The notes beneath the pieces were generated by a model, which was not told the DNA's origin, did not search any database, and saw nothing but the letters and a program-made list of their open reading frames with translations. From assembly GCA_035935235.1 (NCBI GenBank), contig DASYXG010000128.1:1-6788 (forward strand): 6,788 nt of DNA, in the 5' to 3' direction. Of the stretch, positions 1 to 6,612 are shown in pieces. This DNA comes from DATARH01 sp035935235. GTDB lineage: Bacteria; Pseudomonadota; Alphaproteobacteria; ATCC43930; CGMCC-115725. The stretch's first letter is position 1. Each line of letters begins with the position of its first letter. The position numbers and the translations under genes are program-made.

Positions 1-1
1 C

Positions 2-961
2 TCGCCGACCGGCACCGCGGGTCTCTTCCGGCGGGGCGCCGATCTGATGCTGGCCGAGGCCGCGCGCGACGCCAACGTCCCCTACATTATGTCGGGCGGC
101 AGCAACCATTCGATGGAGGCGGCCGCCAAGGTGGCGCCGCACCACACCTGGTACCAGCTCTATGCCGCACGCGACGGCAAGATCTCCGAGGACCTGGTCC
201 GCCGCGCCGCCGATTGCGGCTTGGAAACCTTGGTGCTGACCGTCGACGTTCCGGTGCGGCCGCGCCGCGAGCGCAACCTTCGCAACGGCTTCGCCGCCAT
301 TCGTGGGACCTGGCTCAAGGCGGCGCTGAGTCTCAAGCCGGCGATCCTCGCCGAGGCGATGACGCATCCGGGCTGGGTGTGGGAATACGTCAAGAACGGC
401 GGCACCCCCAATCTCGACAACTGGAAGCCCTATGCGCCGCCTGACGCTGGGGTCGACGTCGTCGTCGACCTGTTCGCCACCAACACCCCGGCGCATTCGC
501 AGACCTGGAAGGAGCTCGAGACCTACCGCAAGCTGTTCCCGCGCAATCTCGTCGTCAAAGGCCTGATGAACCCGGCCGACGCGATCCGCGCCGCCGAGAT
601 CGGCTGCGAGGGCGTGCTGGTCTCTAACCATGGCGGGCGCCAGCTCGACCAGGCGCCGGGTTCGCTCGACGTGCTGCCGGCGATGAAGGCCGCGGTCGGC
701 GACCGCATGACCCTGCTACTCGACAGCGGCGCGCGACGAGGCGCCGACATCCTGATCGCGCTCTGCCTCGGCGCTCAGTTCGTCACCTTCGGCCGGCCGA
801 CGCTCTACGGCGCGGCCGCCGGCGGGCTCGATGGCGTCAAGCTGGCGATCGACATCTTCCGCACCGAGATCGACCTGGTGATGGGCCAGATCGGCTGCCC
901 CAGCCTCGACCAGCTCGGCCCCGACTTCCTGTGGCAGGACGAGCCCGGGCGGAACCGCTAG
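2..961 (+). CDS. FMN-dependent alpha-hydroxy-acid dehydrogenase/oxidase, 5'-truncated by window edge
   Basis: Oxidises a 2-hydroxy acid (L-lactate, glycolate or mandelate type) to the 2-oxo acid using bound FMN in a TIM barrel. The frame is open from base 2, where it reads SPTGTAGLFRRGADL, a conserved stretch of the family, so the ATG at 47 is internal and the true start lies upstream. About 319 residues are visible against a usual 370-390. Key features: the YQLY segment (bases 152-163) carrying a substrate-binding Tyr; the TVD strand followed by RERNLRNGF; the flavin-contacting Lys of VVKGL at 557-559; and the family signature SNHGGRQLD at 623-649, with catalytic His at 629-631 and substrate-binding Arg three residues later. 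The phosphate-binding region reads DSGARRGAD where DGGxRRGxD is usual, and the Lys of the usual KALALGA is Ala here. These residues do not fix the substrate. Third codon positions are strongly G/C. The family assignment is firm; lactate versus glycolate versus mandelate is open. Confidence 0.93.
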   Translation, partial: SPTGTAGLFRRGADLMLAEAARDANVPYIMSGGSNHSMEAAAKVAPHHTWYQLYAARDGKISEDLVRRAADCGLETLVLTVDVPVRPRRERNLRNGFAAIRGTWLKAALSLKPAILAEAMTHPGWVWEYVKNGGTPNLDNWKPYAPPDAGVDVVVDLFATNTPAHSQTWKELETYRKLFPRNLVVKGLMNPADAIRAAEIGCEGVLVSNHGGRQLDQAPGSLDVLPAMKAAVGDRMTLLLDSGARRGADILIALCLGAQFVTFGRPTLYGAAAGGLDGVKLAIDIFRTEIDLVMGQIGCPSLDQLGPDFLWQDEPGRNR

Positions 962-1081
962 CGGCGTACCCGCTGCTGCGACCGGGGGCGATCAAGAGCC
1001 GACAATACTCAGACGCGGGCTGGATCAGGATGCCCAGGCTGAGCCTTGCTCAACCGGGCACCCGGAGCGCACGCGAGGGGT

Positions 1082-2356
1082 TCAGGCCAGCACAATATCG
1101 GGGACGAGTTCCTTACCCCGCGTCTCGGGACTGAATAACATCGCCGCCACCAGGAAAGCCGCGGCTACCGTTGTGCCGACCAGCATCGGGATGGCAAAGC
1201 CCAGATGCCAGTTCGTCGCGAAATAGGCGAGGAACGGCCCGACCAGCCCGCCGAAAATCGCCCCTTGGTGATAGCAAAAGCCTGATGCCGTCGCTCTGAC
1301 CTCGGTCGGGAAGCGTTCCGACAGGTAATGCGGATATTGCACATGCATGCCGCCGCCGCCGAAGGCGCCCTGCACCGCAAAGAAGATGACGATCATCGTG
1401 TAGTTGGTGGTCAGCAGATAGAGCGGCGCGACAGGTATTGTCAGCAGCGCCGTCACGATGATCGCCCGACGCCGGCCGAACCGGTCCGCGTACCATCCCC
1501 AAAGCGCGGAGGAGAGGAAGAACATCAGGCTTGAGAGCATCACCGGCAACGCGACGAGCTCGGGGCTGAGGCCAAGATCCTTTTGCAGATACGACGGAAA
1601 CATCCCGCCGACCGAATAGCCGACGACGAATGCGCTCGCCATCATCCAGCACGCGGTCAATGTGTTGCCGAGCACCTGTGGTTTGAAAATGCTGAACAGA
1701 GGAGCCCGTACCTCGCGGTTTTGTGCGCGTTGCAGCCGCCGATTTTCGATCCAAACGGCGGGCTCTTTGACAAAAATGCGGATGTAAACAATCGACAGTG
1801 CCGGCAAGACGCCGATCCATAACAGGCCGCGCCAGCCGATCGAATTATAGAGCAAGCCGTAGGCGGCGCTCGACATCAGCGCGCCAAGCCCCCACGAGCC
1901 TTGCAGCACCGCGCCCATAAAGCCGCGGGAGCGCTGCGGCCAGGTCTCCATCGCCAAGGCTGCGCCGGCGGGCCACTCGGCGCCCATGCCAATGCCCAAG
2001 AGGGCTCGAAACACAAACAGGAACCAGAAGGTTGGCGAGAAGCCGGCGATGAAATTGCAGACAGAGTACCAGGCTATCGAAATCATCATCGGCTTTTTGC
2101 GGCCGATCCGATCAGCGAGCCAGCCGGACGCGGTGGCGCCGACCAGGCGCATCCACAGCGTCAATGTGAACACGGCGGTGACGGCCGTCAGAGGAACCTT
2201 AAATTCCTGCGAGATCGGCACCATGATCATCAGGAAGATCGTGAAATCGAACGCATCAAGCGTCCAACCGAGCCAGGCGGCGACCCAAGCCAGCCATTGG
2301 TCTTTAGTCGGCTCTTTCCACCACGGAATCTGATTCGCCGTCGCGATTGACGTCAT
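1082..2356 (-). CDS. MFS transporter, sialate/carboxylate:H+ symporter type (NanT/Jen1-like)
   Basis: Predicted 12-helix inner-membrane permease of 424 residues, probably importing an organic acid with protons. The first helix carries TLDAFDF (residues 32-38), typical of the sialate:H+ symporter family that includes NanT and the lactate carrier Jen1. MFS motif A occurs in both halves: GWLADRIGRKK (78-88) and WGWYADRFGRRR (286-297). The segment GMGAEWPAGAALAMETWP (123-140) matches the family pattern after helix 4. The tail has the usual SPETRGKEL (409-417). I chose the ATG at 2356 because AGGGAG lies 7 bases upstream. An in-frame GTG at 2407 would add 17 polar, charged residues (441 in all), and a weaker GGGAG precedes it. 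The gene converges on the hydroxy-acid dehydrogenase, leaving 120 bp between stops, and diverges from the dehydrogenase/pump genes. The pairing suggests a hydroxycarboxylate substrate, which is inference only. Codon third positions look less G/C-rich than in the dehydrogenase. Confidence 0.9.
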   Translation of the reverse strand: MTSIATANQIPWWKEPTKDQWLAWVAAWLGWTLDAFDFTIFLMIMVPISQEFKVPLTAVTAVFTLTLWMRLVGATASGWLADRIGRKKPMMISIAWYSVCNFIAGFSPTFWFLFVFRALLGIGMGAEWPAGAALAMETWPQRSRGFMGAVLQGSWGLGALMSSAAYGLLYNSIGWRGLLWIGVLPALSIVYIRIFVKEPAVWIENRRLQRAQNREVRAPLFSIFKPQVLGNTLTACWMMASAFVVGYSVGGMFPSYLQKDLGLSPELVALPVMLSSLMFFLSSALWGWYADRFGRRRAIIVTALLTIPVAPLYLLTTNYTMIVIFFAVQGAFGGGGMHVQYPHYLSERFPTEVRATASGFCYHQGAIFGGLVGPFLAYFATNWHLGFAIPMLVGTTVAAAFLVAAMLFSPETRGKELVPDIVLA

Positions 2357-2363
2357 CGTCAGT

Positions 2364-2369
2364 CTCCCT
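2364..2369 (-). promoter_or_regulatory. Ribosome binding site of the MFS symporter gene
   Basis: On the reverse strand this reads AGGGAG, seven bases before the ATG at 2356. It favours that start over the in-frame GTG at 2407. A 6-bp stem (CGGCTC/GAGCCG at 2378-2383 and 2390-2395, 6-base loop) lies just upstream. It would fall in the transcript leader, or within codons if the GTG were used. Confidence 0.6.
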
Positions 2370-2560
2370 GTTCGTGCCGGCTCTTTGGCGAGCCGTGCTT
2401 CGATCACGCTACTCCCGTCGGCGGGCTATGTCGCAATTGAATGCGTCCTTGGCGGCAAATAGCGGCTTACCGGCCCGCAGCATAACGAGCTCGTCCAGCT
2501 GGGCCGCGTTGGCCCTTGCATGGAAATCAAATTTTGTACCGGCAGGATCATTCCCAAAAA

Positions 2561-2579
2561 CGAAGCGTTGCAGGCTTCG
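2561..2579. promoter_or_regulatory. Hyphenated inverted repeat, candidate operator
   Basis: CGAAGC (2561-2566), a 7-base spacer, then GCTTCG (2574-2579): a perfect 6-bp arm dyad of 19 bp in total. It lies about 75 bp before the dehydrogenase start and next to an A-run (2556-2560). The size and symmetry suit a dimeric repressor or activator. It could also fold as a short hairpin in a leader transcript. No regulator gene in the window points to a particular family. Confidence 0.35.
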
Positions 2580-2637
2580 AGGTCGGCGACGTGTGGGCAT
2601 GGCCCGCCGGCCCGTCTGTGGCTCGCCAATCATCGAC

Positions 2638-2644
2638 AGGGGAG
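2638..2644 (+). promoter_or_regulatory. Ribosome binding site of the NmrA-type dehydrogenase gene
   Basis: AGGGGAG ends nine bases before the ATG at 2654. It supports that start over a much longer in-frame reading from 2516, whose extra 46 residues precede the Rossmann strand and do not resemble the family. Confidence 0.65.
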
Positions 2645-2653
2645 CGTAAATCC

Positions 2654-3406
2654 ATGAAAGCTGTCGTCATTGGCGGCACTGGTCTGATCGGTTCGAAGGT
2701 CGTCGCCATTCTGCGCCAGGGCGGCCACGAGGTCGTCGCCGCCTCGCCCAAAAACGGTGTCAACAGCATCACCGGTGAGGGCCTCAAAGAGGCCATGGCG
2801 GACGCGCAGGTGGTCATCGACCTCACCAATTCGCCCTCATTTGAAGACAGTGCGGTGCTGGAATTCTTCGAGACTTCCGGTCGCCATCTTCTCCCGGCGG
2901 AAGCCGCCGCCGGGGTCAAGCACCACATCGCGTTATCGATCGTCGCAATCGACCGGACCGACAATGGCTATTTCCGCGCCAAGGTCGCCCAAGAGAAACT
3001 GATCGAGGCCTCCGGCATCCCCTACACCATCGTCCGCGCGACCCAATTCATGGAATTCGTCGGCGGCATCGCCGATGCGAGTGCGACTGGAAACATGGTC
3101 AGGCTTCCGCCGGTCCTGTTCCAGCCCATAGCGGCGGACGACATTGCGCCCATCATCGCCGAGGTGGCGCTCGCCGCGCCGCGAAACGGCATCGTCGAGA
3201 TCGCCGGCCCAGAACGAGCACCGTTCAACGAAATTGTCGCCCGCTATCTGAAGGCGGTCGGCGACCCGCGTGCGGTGGTTTGCGACCCCGAGGCCCGATA
3301 CTGGGGCGGCAAAGTCAAGCTGCACTCGCTCGTGCCGCTGGGCGGGGCGCGCCTCGGTCGCATCGGTTTGGATGAATGGCTCCGCCGATCGCGGGCGACG
3401 GCCTGA
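2654..3406 (+). CDS. NmrA-type atypical SDR, NAD(P)-binding oxidoreductase
   Basis: Soluble, probably cytoplasmic 250-residue Rossmann-fold protein. The N-terminal strand MKAVVIGGTGLIG carries the GxxGxxG dinucleotide-binding glycines (residues 7, 10, 13). VVIDLTNSP (53-61) matches the fourth strand. Y106-FRA-K110 (YxxxK) is followed by AQEKLIEASGIPYTIVRATQF, the characteristic core of the NmrA/SDR_a5 group, and PIAADDIA (158-165) is the usual segment after it. Members act as NAD(P)-dependent reductases or as redox-sensing binding proteins, and the sequence does not say which. Start chosen on the AGGGGAG ribosome site and on the Rossmann strand beginning at residue 2. The pump genes begin 72 bp after its stop, so co-transcription is possible, but a palindrome in the gap could also give the pump its own promoter. 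Substrate unknown. Family assignment is confident. Confidence 0.87.
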   Translation: MKAVVIGGTGLIGSKVVAILRQGGHEVVAASPKNGVNSITGEGLKEAMADAQVVIDLTNSPSFEDSAVLEFFETSGRHLLPAEAAAGVKHHIALSIVAIDRTDNGYFRAKVAQEKLIEASGIPYTIVRATQFMEFVGGIADASATGNMVRLPPVLFQPIAADDIAPIIAEVALAAPRNGIVEIAGPERAPFNEIVARYLKAVGDPRAVVCDPEARYWGGKVKLHSLVPLGGARLGRIGLDEWLRRSRATA

Positions 3407-3411
3407 TTCTG

Positions 3412-3423
3412 GTTTCGCGAAAC
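3412..3423. promoter_or_regulatory. Perfect 12-bp palindrome, candidate operator of the efflux genes
   Basis: GTTTCGCGAAAC reads identically on both strands and starts five bases after the dehydrogenase stop codon, 55 bases before the adaptor ATG. The lack of a spacer argues against a terminator hairpin and favours a protein-binding site. Efflux operons of this class are commonly controlled by TetR- or MarR-type repressors on palindromes near the promoter, which is general knowledge of the class. I saw no second copy in the window. Confidence 0.4.
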
Positions 3424-3478
3424 GCAGCTTCCGTCCGCCGCTCGGAGGAGACGGATCCAACCACATCGTAGGGTGCCA

Positions 3479-5008
3479 ATGCCTGACGCGACGACCGAGC
3501 ACGAGGGTACAAGCGCGTCACAGATCGAGGCACGCCTCGCAAAAGATGACGGTCTGGCCGCGCCCGAGCCCCAACCGCCAGCGCCGCCAGCCGCGGCTGT
3601 TCGGCCGGCGCATGGGCGACGGTGGCTGATCGGCGCGGTTGGCCTCGTGGTTCTTCTCGTGGTTGGCGTGGTCGGAATCCCGCGGATCAGGCTGGCGTTC
3701 AGCACAGTCTCGACAGACGACGCCTATGTGAGCGGGCACGTTACGTTTGTGGCGCCCCGTGTCGGCGGTCAGGTCTTGCAAGTTTTCGTCGAGGACAACA
3801 ACCGCGTCCGTAAAGGAGAAATCCTCGCCCAACTGGACAAGGAACCCTATGAGGTCGCGGTTTCACAGAAGCAGGCTGAAGTCGATACCGCGGCGGCCGA
3901 CCTCCAAGCGGCCACGGCGGCTGCGCGCGGAACCGAAGCTGAAGCTCGGAGCCGGCGCTGGGCCTTGCAGCACGCCATCGAGAACGTTGACAACCAGATC
4001 GCCGTCCTGGATGCCCGAGTCGCTACGCTCAACAAGAGCCGCGCGGCGTTGGCCTTGGCGCAAGCCGAATTCGGGCGGGCACAAGCGCTGATCGGGAAGA
4101 ATGTCGTAAGCCAGGAGGACTACGATAAGCGCCAGGCGGAGCTCACGGCCGCCGGCGCCGACGTTACCCAAACCTTGGCTGAAATCTATCAGGTTCGCGT
4201 CTCTCTCGGGCTGCCGGCGCACCCCGATAACGGCGCCGCTCTCGACTCGGTGCCGAGCGATCTCGATGAGACTTTTTCCGGCGTCTTGCAGGCTCAGTCG
4301 GACCTGATCCAAAGCGCCGCCCAGCTTGGCGTGATCCACTCATTCAATCAGAGCCCGAAAGAGATGGTCGCGCAGTTCGAAAAGCTGGGCGATCTCGACG
4401 CGACCTTCGCGCGGCTCGCGGCGGATGCGCCGGCCGTCAAGCAGGCGAATGCCAAGCTCGAAGCGGCCCAGCGCGATCTCGCTCAGGCTCAGCTGAACCT
4501 GCGTTATTGCGACATCGTTGCCGATATTGACGGCGTCGTCACCCGCCGCAACGTCAATCCGGGAGATTACGTTCAGGTCGGCCAAAACCTAATGGCGGTT
4601 CGCTCGCTCAACGACATCTGGGTCGACGCCAATTTCAAGGAAACCCAATTGCGCGACCTGCGCATCGGTATGCCTGTCGATCTGTACGTCGACATGTACG
4701 GCGGGCGCCACGTCTTCAAGGGTCGGGTTTCCGGCTTCACCATGGGAACGGGGTCGACGCTGGCGCTGCTACCTGCGGAGAACGCAACGGGAAATTTCGT
4801 CAAAGTCGTCCAGCGCCTGCCCGTTCGCATCGACCTCGAAGGTTACGATCCGGACAAGGACACGCTGTTCGTTGGAACTTCCGTTGTTCCCTATGTCTAC
4901 ATCGACAAGCCACTGTCCGGGCCCGATGCCGGGAAGTTTCTGCAAGCCTCTGAACCCCAAGCTCCAATTACCGGGCCGCCCCAAAACGCACCCGGTGCCG
5001 GCAAATGA
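3479..5008 (+). CDS. HlyD/EmrA-family membrane fusion protein of an MFS efflux pump
   Basis: Periplasmic adaptor linking an inner-membrane exporter to an outer-membrane channel. It has 509 residues. Residues 1-48 are cytoplasmic and Ala/Pro-rich; one membrane anchor spans about 49-69. STDDAYVSGHVTFVAPRV (78-95) and VEDNNRVRKGEILAQLD (104-120) are the first lipoyl half and EmrA hallmark. A long helical region follows, then LRYCDIVADIDGVVTRR (341-357) with PGDYVQVGQNL as the second lipoyl half, and a beta-barrel ending in LLPAENATGNFVKVVQRLPVRI (430-451), diagnostic of EmrA-like proteins. EmrA of E. coli has about 390 residues; the extra length lies mainly in the hairpin, around 241-330. The ATG at 3479 has only a weak AGGG before it; an in-frame GTG at 3473 is the alternative and adds two residues. 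Its stop overlaps the exporter start (ATGA), so the two are probably translated together. The exported substrate is unknown. Confidence 0.92.
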   Translation: MPDATTEHEGTSASQIEARLAKDDGLAAPEPQPPAPPAAAVRPAHGRRWLIGAVGLVVLLVVGVVGIPRIRLAFSTVSTDDAYVSGHVTFVAPRVGGQVLQVFVEDNNRVRKGEILAQLDKEPYEVAVSQKQAEVDTAAADLQAATAAARGTEAEARSRRWALQHAIENVDNQIAVLDARVATLNKSRAALALAQAEFGRAQALIGKNVVSQEDYDKRQAELTAAGADVTQTLAEIYQVRVSLGLPAHPDNGAALDSVPSDLDETFSGVLQAQSDLIQSAAQLGVIHSFNQSPKEMVAQFEKLGDLDATFARLAADAPAVKQANAKLEAAQRDLAQAQLNLRYCDIVADIDGVVTRRNVNPGDYVQVGQNLMAVRSLNDIWVDANFKETQLRDLRIGMPVDLYVDMYGGRHVFKGRVSGFTMGTGSTLALLPAENATGNFVKVVQRLPVRIDLEGYDPDKDTLFVGTSVVPYVYIDKPLSGPDAGKFLQASEPQAPITGPPQNAPGAGK

Positions 5009-6612
5009 CCTCCTTGACAATGTCGCACGGCGGGCCGCGCGCGGCGGTGAATCCGTGGCTGGTGGCTGCCATGGTAGTCGTGCCGACGTTCATGGAGGTG
5101 CTCGACACCACGATTGCCGTGGTGGCGCTGCGCTATATCGCCGGCGGCCTGTCGGCCACGGTTGACGACGGCGAGTGGGTTCTCACCAGCTATCTCGCCG
5201 CCAACGCCATCATCCTGCCGATCACTGGCTGGTTGAGCGCGCATCTCGGGCGCCGCAACTACTTCCTGCTGTCGATCGCGATCTTCACATTGAGTTCGGG
5301 ACTGTGTGGGATGGCCGGAAGCCTCGGCCAGCTGATCCTGTTCCGCGTGATCCAGGGGCTGGCCGGCGGCGGGCTTCAGCCCAGCAGTCAGGGGGTCTTG
5401 CTCGACGCATTCCCGCCGGAAAAACAGGGCGTCGCGATGACGCTGTTCGGCTTCGCCGCGCTGATCGCGCCCGTTGTCGGGCCGACCCTGGGCGGCTGGA
5501 TCACGGATTCCTATTCGTGGCGATGGGTTTTCTTGATCAATGTGCCCCTCGGGTTCCTCGCGCTCGCCGGCTGCTGGGCGACGCTGCGCGACCCGGACTA
5601 TCTGGTGGCGCAGCGCCGGGAACTAAAGCGGCGGCCATTCCAATTCGACTCGATCGGCTTGTCGCTGCTCGTCATCGTCATGGTTTGCTGGGAAGTGATG
5701 CTCAGCAAGGGACAGGAGTGGGACTGGCTGGGCGATCCGCTGTGGCGGGTGCAGACCCTGGTTGTTTTCTTTGCGGTGGGCTTGGCCGGACTGGTTTTTT
5801 GGGAGCTGCGGCACCGCAGCCCCGTGGTCAATTTCCGGCCGCTGCGCGAGCGCAATTTCGCCGGGTGCTGTGTCATTATCTTTTGTGCTTATGCCGCGCT
5901 TTACGCCGCCAGCACGTCATTGCCGGGGCTGCTCCAATCGCTGTTTGGCTATGATGCGTTGAGCGCCGGGCTGGTCATGTCGCCGGCCGGATTTTTTGCC
6001 GTCCTGGCGATGCCCATCGTCGGCCGCATGCTTGGTCGAGGGACGGACGCCAGGTGGCTGATCGCTGCCGGGCTGTTGGCGATGACCGCCGGCAATTACT
6101 GGATGTCTCAGCTGAACCTCGGCATCAGTCCGGGCCAGGTCATCTGGCCCCGTGTCGTTCTGGTCGCCGGGCTGGCGATCTGCTTTGCGCCCGCGAACGT
6201 CGCCGCCTACCTCTATACGCCGCTCGAATTGCGGGGTGCGGCCGTCGGGCTGCTGAGTCTGCTGCGCAACGAGGGCGGCAGCGTTGGTACGTCGTTGGCT
6301 CAGACCTTCCAGGAACGGCGCGATCAATTCCATACCCTGCGTCTCGGTGAGTACCTCGATCCCTTCAATGCCGCCGCCAATTCTTTTGTTGCGCGCGGGA
6401 AGGCATTCTTCCTTCAGCTGACCGGCGATCCGGTGGCCTCGCAGCAGCTTGCCTGGCAGGAGCTCGCCAATCAGCGCCAGCGGCAAGCTGCTTCGCTCGC
6501 CTATTTCGACTCCTTCTGGATTTTCGCCGTACTGACGCTGGGGCTCGTCTTGGTGGTGCTCTTGATGAAGCGGTCGGTGGCGCAAAAGGGCGCTCACATC
6601 GCTACCGAATGA
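5005..6612 (+). CDS. DHA2-family MFS drug/compound exporter (EmrB/QacA type), 14 helices
   Basis: Proton-driven inner-membrane exporter of 535 residues, partner of the adaptor encoded just upstream. LDTTIAVVAL (33-42) is motif D1 of the family. WVLTSYLAANAIILPITGWL (58-77) leads into a motif A variant, GWLSAHLGRRNYF (75-87). ILFRVIQGLAGGGLQP (111-126) is motif B with its conserved Arg114. Motif C, the antiporter signature, lies at about 149-168 (PVVGPTLGG core at 156-164). RNEGGSVGTSLAQT (421-434) and the closing SLAYFDSFWIFAVL (497-510) match EmrB-like proteins. Length agrees with the usual 500-540. The start ATG overlaps the previous stop by 4 bp; an ATG five codons on (5020) is a possible alternative, but the overlap favours the first. 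With the adaptor it would form an EmrAB-like tripartite pump, needing an outer-membrane channel not seen here. Substrate unpredictable from sequence; drugs, phenolics or siderophores are typical for relatives. Confidence 0.93.
   Translation: MTSLTMSHGGPRAAVNPWLVAAMVVVPTFMEVLDTTIAVVALRYIAGGLSATVDDGEWVLTSYLAANAIILPITGWLSAHLGRRNYFLLSIAIFTLSSGLCGMAGSLGQLILFRVIQGLAGGGLQPSSQGVLLDAFPPEKQGVAMTLFGFAALIAPVVGPTLGGWITDSYSWRWVFLINVPLGFLALAGCWATLRDPDYLVAQRRELKRRPFQFDSIGLSLLVIVMVCWEVMLSKGQEWDWLGDPLWRVQTLVVFFAVGLAGLVFWELRHRSPVVNFRPLRERNFAGCCVIIFCAYAALYAASTSLPGLLQSLFGYDALSAGLVMSPAGFFAVLAMPIVGRMLGRGTDARWLIAAGLLAMTAGNYWMSQLNLGISPGQVIWPRVVLVAGLAICFAPANVAAYLYTPLELRGAAVGLLSLLRNEGGSVGTSLAQTFQERRDQFHTLRLGEYLDPFNAAANSFVARGKAFFLQLTGDPVASQQLAWQELANQRQRQAASLAYFDSFWIFAVLTLGLVLVVLLMKRSVAQKGAHIATE

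Larger units (their letters stand above)
2357..2653. promoter_or_regulatory. Divergent intergenic control region
   Basis: These 297 bp separate the reverse-strand symporter from the forward NmrA-type dehydrogenase and must hold promoters for both directions unless transcription enters from elsewhere. I see the two ribosome binding sites, a hyphenated inverted repeat at 2561-2579, a weak dyad CGCA-N6-TGCG at 2432-2445, and an A/T-rich patch at 2521-2540 unlike the GC-rich surroundings. I could not find a -35/-10 pair convincing enough to place a promoter. The short open frames crossing this interval on both strands resemble no family I know, so I call no gene here. Confidence 0.5.

Noticed and set aside
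960..974. AGCGG-N5-CCGCT hairpin overlapping the dehydrogenase stop as a terminator
   Set aside because: Only a 5-bp stem and no T-run on either strand; not enough to call a terminator for either convergent gene.
2409..2633. 74-codon reverse-strand open frame just upstream of the symporter, ending one base before the in-frame GTG
   Set aside because: No recognisable domain, Arg-rich start typical of spurious GC-rich frames, and overlapping open frames exist on both strands here. It would also cover the whole divergent control region.
3524..3547. 24-base similarity (20 matches) between the adaptor N-terminal codons (IEARLAKD) and the reverse-strand stretch after the symporter's GTG at 2407 (IEARLAKE)
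   Set aside because: The mismatches fall at third codon positions, which is suggestive, but a match of this length and quality is expected by chance among all comparisons in a GC-rich window, and the peptide is a common helix-like sequence.
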